A stretch of 64,000 nucleotides of DNA from Peromyscus leucopus (taxonomy: Eukaryota > Chordata > Mammalia > Rodentia > Cricetidae). Below the pieces are notes generated by a model, which saw nothing but the letters and a program-made list of their open reading frames with translations, was not told the origin of the DNA and searched no databases. Made by a program: the position numbers and the translations under genes. Location: assembly GCF_004664715.2 (NCBI RefSeq), contig NC_051063.1, positions 117,480,629 through 117,544,628 on the forward strand, read 5' to 3'. Positions 47,201-59,200 of the stretch are shown here, piece by piece (position 1 is the first letter of the stretch; each line of letters starts with the position of its first letter).

Positions 47201-48383
47201 GTGGGGATAGAGGGAAGGCAGGAGGGGAGGGAATGGGAGGAAAGGAGGGAGGGAAAGAGTGATCACTATGCAAAGTAAATGAAAAAATTAATTATTAATT
47301 TTTTTAAAAAAAATTATATATTCAAAAATTATATTTTTCTTTAATATTTCAAGCTCAATGAAAACCACTTGGTGTTGACACATTTATTGTATGGAAGAAC
47401 TAAAACAGCTAGTATAATTTTAATTGGCATAATACTGTTATATTTTTAAAATATGTATTCTTTATATCAATTTTCACTTTCTTAATCACATTTTTATTCA
47501 GATTTGATAGTGTCTGTTTCTGACCTAATCTCAGCATTAGGGAACTTGAGTGAGGATGATAATCATGAGATTCAAAGCCAGGGTGGGCTACCTCATGAAT
47601 TCTAGGCAAGCTTGGATTACATATTGAAAATTTTGTCTGAAAATAATAGTAATATTGCAGAAGTGTGGTATAATAAGAAGTTACATCCTACTGTTGATAT
47701 ATTTATGGGCTGGTGCACAGATGCTTTGTTGACACAACACTACAATGAGATACAGAAATAGAAACTTAAAGAGTGAAATGAAAATGAGATGTGTCTTTCT
47801 ACTTTGTCTAAATCCCAAGTTTTTGGCCTCCATTATTCTTTATATATTCTCAAATTTTAAAATATCTGTAAAATATCTGAAGACATGCCTAATATTGATT
47901 TTTCTATTTTGTCCTTATTGATTTTGTCAGAGGTATGTCATTTTTGCTAATGTATTCAAATACTAAACTTTGTCTTTAGCAGTGTTTTGTAACCTAACTT
48001 CATGGTTTATTGATTGTGCCCTTACTTAGGTTTCTTTTATTGCTATCTTTGTACTGATTTTGCTATTCCTTGTAGCATCTTTTGAAGAAAGCTCAATTTA
48101 CTGATATCCAGTCTTTAATAAATTGTGAGGTTCAAGTTCTCTCATAACTGCCTCAAGTAATTCTCTGAAGTTTGGATAAGAGGTATTTCAGTAATCACTG
48201 ATGTCTTATTTTTTCTAATTTCCATTTTTCTTCTTAAATTATCTTATTTATTTGTTCATTCTTTAAGACAGCATCTTGCTAGCCCAGGCTAGCCTAGAAT
48301 TTCCAGTTCTCTTGCTGGGATTGCACATATGCATTACTAAGTGTTTAGAATTTTTATTCTGTTCTCATTGTCAAGTTTAATAT

Positions 48384-48424
<41 letters not shown>

Positions 48425-51400
48425 GTAATATGGTTTATAGGTAAAAAATTGTGCTGATTGTTTTTTGCCCACTTGACAAAAATAGAAACATATTTGGAAG
48501 AGGAATGTTAATTGAGAAAATGTTTCCATAGGATTGGCCTATGGACTGCACACAAGTCTCTGAGGTACTGTCTTAATTAGTGATTGATGTGACAGGCCCC
48601 ACCTCAGTGTGGGCATGTCATCCCTGGGCTGGTGTACCTAGTTTTATAAGAAAGTAGGCTGAGAAAATCATGAGGAATATGTGATTAAATAGAGTTCCTC
48701 CTCGGCTTCTGTTTCAGTACCTTCTTCCAGGTTCCTGCCTTGATTTCCACTCCCAATTTCAGTGATAGACTGTAAACCGAAAGAAACTTTTTTATTACCA
48801 AATTGCTTTTGGCATGGTGTTTTATCACAGCAATAAAAATCCAACTAAGGTTTCCATTAGAAATTAGTATGTGTCAATTTACATAAATGTTCTGTTTCTT
48901 TGGCAAAAATGCATATTTGTTAGTTTGGGGACTTCATCTTTCATATTGGTTTAGTAGTTTGTATCATTATTTGGCTGAAACCTCTTCTTAATATTACTTC
49001 CTTCTGTCTTTATTAATCATATGAAGATTAATAACTGAGCATTTAAGTTATACTCTGATAGACAGGGCATACATCTATTGTATTACGGACAAAACTTATT
49101 GGACATCCTTAATCTCATATAATACTTTATCAATTTCAGCATATTGTCTAAAATTTAGTTCTTTTGCAGCATTTCTATCATTTCTCTTTAAGAATTTTGT
49201 GGGTGCCCTGAACCTCCATATTTTGTCACTGTAATCTCTTAATATTTCTTTTTTCCCCTAATTTCTTCACTGAGATAAATTATACTTATAGGTCTGTCTC
49301 CTAAACTTATTAATTTCTATAGCTTGCTAGCTTTGCCTCTTCTAAATTTTGTCTCTGTTATTTGATATTTTCTGGCTATGTAGCCCAGATTAGCCTTGAG
49401 TTTTCAATCTGCCTGCCTGGGTATCCTCATGCTGAGATTTCAGGTATGTGTTCCTGTGTGTGAACACTACATGTTCTTTTTTTTCTACATTTATTTAAAG
49501 GTTTTTCATTAAAATTCCAAACCAATGCCATCTATATAATAAGTGCTAGACATGTAGTTTATTCTCTGTTCTCTATGTCTACTCCTTCCCAAAGGACTTT
49601 GTGTGTGTTCAGTGATTTTTGTTTGGGTTCTGAGTTCTTCCTTATGACTTCTTTTAGGACTTTTAAAGGTCTAAAATAAAGGATAATGACATCTTGACAA
49701 TTTTTGCTGGGCTTCAAGCAGCACTACCAACTAGACACTACTCTAAAATAAACTCCTCACCTAGAAGCATTTTGTTCTATCTAAGTAGTGAGTGGGAAAA
49801 TGTAGATCCTTTGAGGCCTTGAACCATCACTTTCTGTGGAATTAATTTATGTCTAATTTATCCATAACTCTAAAATATATTGTTCATTGGAGACTAATTT
49901 ATGCAGGATTCTCCTGTAAGACTCTATTTCCTGAAGTGTAGTCAGACTGTATTAATGTCTATGCTCTCTTTATGGGCCCTTATACTTTGATAAGACCAAC
50001 AAGAGACAAAAATGGACTGTTCTATTCTAGTCAGCTTTCATTACTTGTGTTAATTAACTTATTGAAGTTTATTTTATTTTGGTGTTTCCAGTCCATAATC
50101 AAAGGGTTCCATCACTTTGGACCTCTAATGAGGCAGTGACTAATAGTGAAGTGAGCCGTAGCAAAAACTACCAATGTCACAACAAGAAAGAACAGAATGA
50201 GGCAGTTGTTGAGATGTAACAAATCCTTTACGGTCATACCTTCCACGGAGAGATCACCCACAAGGCCCCATGTCATGGAGTTAGCACTTCCTCCTGATCA
50301 TGCCAGCCTGGCAACCAATCCTTTAACATGCAGACATAGAGGGATATTCAGTATCCAAACCTATAATACAGATTTTAGTGTTACATCTTAGAATTCCTGT
50401 TGCATATCTGTTTTTATTTGTTTGCTATTTTGGGAGGTTCTTAATAGTTCTTGCTTTTCCGATTTAATTTAGATAAACAGATACATATTTTGGTTAGTGT
50501 TTTTCATTCTTTCTTTCCTGCTTAAATTATTTTATTTTTATTTTTATATAACTTTTTATTAAAAAAGATTTTCTTTCTTTTTATATACCAACGCATTCCC
50601 CTCCCTCCTCTTCTGCTTCTCCCACTACCCCCATCCCACCCCATCTCCTCCTCATAGAGAGTAAGGCCTCCCTTGAGTAGTCAACACAGACTGTTATACC
50701 ACGTTGGGGATAGACCTAGCCTTTCCCCCCTGCATCAAGGCTGAGTAAGGCATTGCACCATAGGGAATGGTGTCTAAAAAGCCAGTTTGTGAACCTGGGA
50801 TAAATCCTGGTACCATTGCCAGGGGACCCACAAACACATCAAACCATGCAACTTTCACCCACATTCAGAGGGCCTAGTTCAGTCCCATGCAGGCTCCCTA
50901 GCTATCAGTCCAGAGTCCATTAGCTCCCATTAGCTCAGGTCAGCTATCTCTGTGGTTTTTCCTATTATGATCCCGATCCCCTTTGCTCTTATAATCCTTC
51001 CTCCCTCTCTTCAACTGAACTCCAGGATCTTGGGCAACTGCTTGGCTGTGGGTCTCTGCATCTGCTTCCATCAGTCACTGGATGTAGGTTCTATGTAACC
51101 AATCTAAGTGTAGTAAAGAGGAGGACACTAAGAGGGACATATACATGGATCTTCCCAGGAAGGGGAAAGGTTATGATCTTCTGGGCAAACTGAGAGGAGG
51201 GAATAGAGGGGAGGGGATGGGAGGTAGGAACATGAGGACTCGAGATGGCTGAGTAAGGGGAGAGATGGAGAGTAATGAAAGAGATATCTTGACAGAGTGT
51301 ACCATTAAGGGGATGGGGAGAAATCTGCAGCTAGGGAAAACCCCAGAAACTCACAATGTGTCCCCAGCTAAGATTCATAGCAATGGTGGAGAGGGTTCTT

Positions 51401-53125
51401 GAACTAGCCTTCCCCTGTACTCATTTTGGTGTCTACGCTAAATGTTTTTCATTCTTTCAAGTATGAATGTTTTTCAGTGTATCTGAGTGCTATTGGGCAT
51501 ACATCTCTCAACTATGTGACCTTTTTGTTAAAGTAAATTTGATATTTAACTTGTTCCAGCATTGTTATAATAATGACCACCTTTACTATGCAAGGCTATA
51601 GTTCTATTTGAAGACCTTAAAACGATGTCTGCAGACATTTTCTCCTTAAATGGAAGCTGGTGCTTGTGGGCTCTTCTAGGACCCTCAAGAGGATGAATCT
51701 CTTCTATCCTACTGTGGAGCACCTGTGTATAACAAGTGTGACAACTGACCCAAGAGATGGATGCATTTTTTCTTGATTGCTTGTGATAAACTTGAACTGA
51801 TTTACTCTTGATTATCTTGTTTGTTTCTCTAGATTTTCAACACGTCATTATCTGAACTGCCACCTCCAGGATATGAGAACATCTCAGATGTAGTGCCACC
51901 TTTCAGTGCTTTCTCTCCACCAGGGATGCCAGAGGTAACAATGTAGCACAGCACAATACAAATGATGAGGAGAAGTCCTGTTTCCTCATACAGTTAGGCA
52001 ATAATTAAACTGTCTGACCTACATAGTTTTTTCTCCTCTCTCAAAAGAAATCACTAACTTCATTATTTTTCTTTCCTGCAAACATGCTTAAATTCTTCCA
52101 CGATACTGAACAATGATGCAGAAGGTTTCACTATCTATGCTATCACTATCTACATTCAAATAGAAGGCACATGTGTTGACTGTTGAGATTTCCTGGGTGA
52201 TCTGTAACCCATCCAGTAGAGCATTACTTCTCTAGTAATTATATAGGTCTTTTATGTGTATGCAATACACTTCTCCATCATTAATTCTTGAATCTATGTC
52301 ATCTGAGTCCTGTGGAACATATAACACTGGCTCATGCATTAGGCTATTTAAAATTTGCAATTTCGCCGGGCGGTGGTGGCGCACGCCTTTAATCCCAGCA
52401 CTCAGGAGGCAGAGGCAGGCGGATCTCTGTGACTCCGAGGCCAGCCTGGTCTACAAAATGAGATCTAGGAAAGGCGCAAAGCTACACAGAGAAATCCTGT
52501 CTCGAAAAACCAAAAAAAAAAAAAAATGGAATTTCACAATATCTATAAACATACTGTAGTATTTCTCATGTTTTAATATGTGTCACATAAATGGAGGGTT
52601 TGCAAAGCACAGATTCTGGTTTCTAGCCTATGCATTTCAGCATGTCTGCGGATGTACCCAAGAGCTCATGGGTGCTTCTCACAGTGTCCTCTGTAATGCT
52701 GAACTCCAGGACGAATCTTTGAGGACCACTGCTTTTTTCACCCAAATGTCCACAATGATAAGAGCAGAAAAATAGAAGCTTGAAGGAATCAGGGAAAATT
52801 CCAAGCCCAGGGCCAGATTATGTTTACAATCATAGAACAACAGCACAGTGTAAGTCATACAAGAAATCCATTGTCTAAAACAAAGTGGTTTTTCAACTGA
52901 GAATACCACTTGCCTAGGGAGTGTATCTATTGGTTACTTTTGTTAGCAAAATTTTAAACTGTGTCTTCTCCAATCCATTATCCAGAATAGTTTGTCTTGT
53001 GATGATTGTCAGTTTATCAAAAGATAGCTGTCATTTTCTAATACTTAATGGGGGAATCGCCCCCAAATTGCTTCTCCCAAGTGGGAACTTGTTGGTACAA
53101 TCAAGAAGTTTGAACAGACCAATTT

Positions 53126-53223
<98 letters not shown>

Positions 53224-56200
53224 CTGTCTACTCTTTCTTCTCTCTTTCTTTATCTCTTTGCTCTTGGATGATAGTGCTAGTTAGTCCTGCCCATACATGC
53301 ACAGTTGTGGGGCTATCTTTTGGAGCATAGGGAAACCTACCAGTGGCCACTTGTTCATGAGAGGATGACTCTTCCTCTTCTAGTAGTTAACAACTACTAA
53401 TAGTTTCTAAGTAATGGGTGGGACTTCACCCATCTATACAGGAATTTTGGCTGGCTTGATATTTTGCTGGTAACTATGGGGAGTCTGAGTTCCTGAATGC
53501 AACAGCCATTGTTTCCAGGAGACAATATTTCACAGTATGTATCTCCATCCTCAGCTCTTATATTCTTTTGAAGAGTCTTCCCTGCACTTGAAGCAGAGCA
53601 TTCACTGAAGAACAGTCTAGGTGTGTATTTTAGAGCCAGCCCATCACAAAGGTTTCTAAGTTGATGCTTAAGGAAAAAAAAGAAATTGACAAAATTGTGA
53701 AAGTGCAGAAATATATACTTGTGTAGATTTGGGGGTTTGGTCACAATTAATATTTTTGTGGTATTGTTCATTGAGCCTAGAGCCTGGCACATTCTGAGTA
53801 GATACTATACCATGATGCTACATTCTCAGATTGTGTTCATCTATTTCTTAAATGGAAGAAGTAGTAGATAAGCATGAGTATTTACATTTTTTCAGCTACA
53901 AATGAGCAGCTGTGTCATCGATTCTAAAATGGTATTTATAGTATGTTGGAAATTATATTCCTTGCAGGCAATTGGTGTCATAGAGGTATGATGAGCATTT
54001 TTTTAGATTTCTGTGCAAAATAAATGGATGTGTGTATTACTTTTCAGAATATGTCTCTGTATAGATTAGAGGAAAAAACATTTCAGAAAATGACTTTACA
54101 AATGACAATGTTGAGACTTAGGGATGACAGTATGCTTGCATGATCACACAAATGACTGGAAATAAACCTATCAAATGCCAGTTTTTGGTCTCTGATGTTT
54201 GTGAAGATCCACTATGTTTTCCAATTTGATTGTACTGTCTAAAGTGAAAAAAGTTTTCTTTCACCAAGGGTCTGTCAACCTATGGTGACCGGACTTTTTC
54301 AGATTACATGTAGCAACTTGAATACTAATGCAATTCTGTGGGGGTATTTCTACATTGTATAGCTACTCAATAAAAGATAGGTAAAAGAAATGTATTATTT
54401 AACTTATATGTATCTTAACTTGTTTAATTATATTTACAATTTAAGCTAGCTTCTCCTTTGTCTTATTTGATACTGATCTGTCCTGACCCTCTTGGGGGCT
54501 TTTGCTTTATCTGTATCTATTTCAATAACAGGTGTCCCTCATCCGTACATGCCTCCATATGCTACATTTTCTACTAAATTGTTCTTGATCTCAACAGGGG
54601 GATCTAGTGTATGTTAACTATGCACGAACTGAAGACTTCTTTAAACTGGAACGGGACATGAAGATTAATTGTTCTGGAAAGATTGTGATCGCCAGATATG
54701 GGAAAGTGTTCAGAGGAAATAAGGTAAGGAAAAGATGTACTTTCAGGAAAGCGGATGAACTGGAGGTCAACATGTTAAGCTAAAAAAGACATATATTGCA
54801 ATTTTGTCTCATAAGTGGAATCTAGAGTCAAAAAAGCAAAATCAATAAATACACATGAAAATGAAGGGTGGGGGCCTATTTGTTAGTAAGAAGGAGAGAA
54901 ACAGGAAGGATGATGGGATAAAGAAGAGGGTAATAGGAAATTATAGGATAATAATGAAAGCACGTGATGTTCATGTGTGAATTTGCTCTAATGAATCCAC
55001 TGTTTTCTATGGTGTGTACATGCTGATGACATTTTTAATATTTATCTCTTGCCCTAATCTAAAATGTTTTGTATATTTTACACGTGTTGAATCATTTCCT
55101 TAAAGTTTTTCTGAGATTATTATTCTCTTGACTCTATAAACTCCCACCTTACAGGGAAGACACCTAACATATTTGTGTTCTTGTGTTCTTGCAATGCTGA
55201 CCTTATTGGCAAGAGCAAATGCAGCAGATTTTTCTGTACCTGCAAGTTTCTCTGACTTAAAAAGAAACACAAAACCCCTCACACTGAATTTCCTACTAAT
55301 TTCCAGTAACTTTATTTTAAATATTATCTCCAAAGACTTACGAAAATAAATTTAATGTGGACCATTACTATAGGTAGTGAAAAAAGCCAAAATATTCCTC
55401 TCTTGACATAGATTTAATAGTAATTTGGCTTGGGAATTCTACTTGCTTATTATGCTTCTAGAAAACTAGAGGGAGCAGCAAATCCTTATTCTCAGTCATG
55501 AGAATGGTCCAGGTCTGGAGCTCTGCAAATCCATCACCTTTGAGATTTTGAAGTAGTATCCAGGACTAGTGTCACATAGCTGTAACCCCTTGAAAGGCTG
55601 AGGCAGGAGAATTACAAGTTCAAAGTCTTCCTGGGCTACAGAGTAAATTCAAGTTCAGCCTTGAAAACTCAGTGAGACCTGATCTTTAAAATAGAAGATA
55701 GAGCTTAGTTATTTATTTAATGTGATCTTGGCATCTGCCATAACTAAGTCTGGAGCAAATTAATCTAAACTGAGAAAAGAAACACCATGTCTTCTAGGTT
55801 AAAAATGCTCAACTGGCAGGTGCGAAAGGAGTCATTCTGTACTCAGATCCTGCTGACTACTTTGTTCCTGGGGTGAAGTCTTTTCCAGATGGCTGGAACC
55901 TCCCTGGAGGTGGTGTCCAGCGTGGGAATGTCTTAAATCTTAATGGTGCAGGTGACCCCCTCACACCAGGTTACCCAGCCAATGGTGAGTGATCAGACCC
56001 CAAACATCATAAGAAACTGACCATTTCAAATGATTTTTGTAGAGGACTTCTTTGGCAAAATGACTAAAGGTATATTTTTCTCATACTTTTTGAATCATAG
56101 AAATAAAAAAGTTTCAAATTCTGAAAATCTTTGGATCATGTTCCTCACACCATATTTGAAGGCTTGGACCTGATAAGTATGGAATTCAGACTGTTTCAGA

Positions 56201-59200
56201 TATTAAAATGTAATATGGTTCATGTATAATATAATGCATCACACTTACATGGGGTGGAGATAGAATAAAACAAGATTGAATTTGAAATAATTCTTCAGCA
56301 AAGTGAACATGGGTTAAAAAGGAATATAAGTATATTCATGTCTGTTCTATTCTTTTTTTTTTTTTTTTCTTGGTGTTTTTTTTTCCCCCATGAGCTTTGG
56401 CCAGGTTGTCTTTTCTTGTTAAGGAAATTCACACAAAACTTATAATTCTCATGAGTACAGTTTTTACTTTTCTAGTAATGAGCAGAAGAGCAAATATGTC
56501 TAAAGTGGTTAGATAATACACTAAGGATACAATAGCTTTTGCTGCTTTGCCAAGATAAATGATAATTACTAAGTCGTATTTTCTAAATGGCAGCTTCTGC
56601 ATGCCTTATCAACCTTACAGGCAACAGGGTATTATGATCTCTTGCTGGGAGGAAAATGAAACGATGCACTCAGTCTGCCCACGTTCATCACATCACTAAC
56701 CAGGGTACTGGAGTTCAAAGTCCCAGTGTGGCCTCAGAGTCCACATTCTTCTCCTTTGCTGAAATGCTTCTTGGTCACACATTAATTAAACAGATAAATT
56801 GTTTGGGATGCATTCAACTATCACATGATGTCTTCAAAATTTGTGTTCATTTAGTTTGTATAGTTTGGGACATAGCAAATTCTCATAATTTAGGAAAAAG
56901 GAGTTTGTTAACGTACCTATGACACATAATTATTATTCATCTCTGATTCATCAAATCCCATATTTATCTAAGGCTTATGTGTTTAGAGGGTTTGAAAGCC
57001 TCCCTTAAAACACAGAGCACGGCCATAGCTGTTTCCATTCTTTAAAACCACTTTATATTACTCTACCATAAAGTAGTCATGTTGGTGGTGCATGGCCATT
57101 GTTAGGCTCCCCATGCCCCAGTCTGTGACCCCACACCATTTACATATGAAAAGTATTAACTGGGCTCAGTGGGATTTTAATAAAATACATGAAATAGGGA
57201 GAACAAAGTGTGTGGAAGTTTATGGGGAGTTGGAGGGAGCAGGGATGAATATGATTAAGATAAATTGTATACATGTATGAAATTTTCAAAGATTATGAAA
57301 AATAAAACAAGCTCAAATATTAAACAGTGCATTGATCATGTAAATGGAATGAAAACCCACAAATCTGTCCTGGATGACTTTTATTTACTCTTAACTTTCC
57401 ATTTCCACATTTAAAAAAAACAAAACAACAACAACAACAACAAAAAAAAAAAAAAACAAAAAAAAACCCTCTTCCAACTCATGTTCTTTCTATTAAGCTA
57501 AAATTGTAAAAATAAAATTTAAATTAACTGGAATTTCTGTCCATGGTTTGAACATTTAAAATGACTGAATTTTAGAGGGAAGGCATGTAATCCCTAGAGA
57601 TAACATTTGTCACTTTGTGTGCATTATCTATTTTATGTTTTTTAAATTTTACATTTGAATTTTTCTTTCTTTGAAAATATATGTTTTCATACAATATATT
57701 CTGATATTCTTTCATCTCTTCCAATTCCTCTGAGATCTTCACCACCTCCCCTACCATCTGAACACATAAGCTTTCAATCTCTCATTAGGAACCAAATAGG
57801 TATCCAAATAGTAACAGAACAAAATAATATGAAATAAAAACAAATAAATCTGAATAGGACAAAACAGAAGAAAAAGAGCCAAGGAAAAATAACAAGAAAC
57901 ACATATAGATGCAGAGACACAAACATTAGCCACACAGGAATTTCATAAAAGACAAAAAACTGGAAGCAATAAAATACATGCAACAGGCTGGTAGGGTAAA
58001 AAAAAAATCTACTGAAAAAAGATTATGAGACCAAGAACATACAGAGATGCCACTGAGTATGTTTTCTGTTGGCCATTTACTACTAGGCATAAAGCCTATC
58101 CTTGAGAGTGCTTTGTATTCCCAGTGAAATTCCCTTGGAGAAAACTAATTTTTCATTGTGTTTGGTTATCAATTGGAGATAACATCTAGTTTAGAGGTGG
58201 GAGCTTTTGCCCACTTCTCCTTTCAGCCCTAAGACCTCATCTGTCACAGACTTGTGAAGGCCATATGTATACTGCCACAATCTCTGTGAGTTTATATATG
58301 GATCACCTTCTGTTTTGAATGCCTTGTTTTCTTGATGTTCTTCATCACCTCTGCTCTTAAATCTTTTCTGCCTCTGCTTCCAGAGGATTTTCTGATCCCC
58401 GAAGGAAGGGATGTGATGTGTTGTAGACATCCATTTTAGGATTGAATGTTCTAAGTTCTCTCAATCTCTGTATACTTTCCCATTGTGGGTCATTGTTTTT
58501 GTTCCCATCTGCTATAGAAGGAACCTTCTCTGATGTTGTCTGAGCAAGGCACTGATCTATGAGTATAGCAAAATGTCATTAGGAGTCATTTTATTGCTAC
58601 TTTCCTGTAGCAGAAAAGTAGTATTTGGTTTTGTTCCAGTTTCCTGGTATATTCAATTTTAGATTCTTGTCCATAGGGGCAGTGTCAGGGATGGGTCCCA
58701 ATTTATCGAGTAGACTTTAAATCTGATCGGGTATTGGTTTGTTTCTCCCACAAGCTTTTTGCCTCTATTTCACTAGCATATTTTGCAGCAGGTCATTCAT
58801 TACTTTAGATTGAATGGTTTGTGTAGTTGGGTCAGTGTTTACCTTTCTCCATATAAAGTACTGTAGATGTAACCAACTGTCTTATTAAATAAGAAACACA
58901 GAACCAATGTAAAAGAGAAAGAAATGAGGTCAGAGCTCAGAGCTAAAACCTTACCCTTCCTCCTGCGGTGATCCCACCTCTCTGAAAGAGACCTACTTCC
59001 TGTGTGTTTGTCTTTACATAGTCTTTCTGTTCTGCCTTCTCATTGGTTGTAAACCCAAACACGTGACTGCCTCATCACTGCCTGTAAGTACAGTCCTCCA
59101 GGTCTTAAAGGTGTGTGTCTCCAATGCTGGCTGTATCCCTGAACACACAGAGACTTACCTAGCTCTGCCTACCAAGAGCTGGGATTAAAGGTGTGCGCCA

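Noticed and set aside
46417..47273. Pro-rich minus-strand frames
   Set aside because: Antisense of the purine-rich L1 3' UTR.
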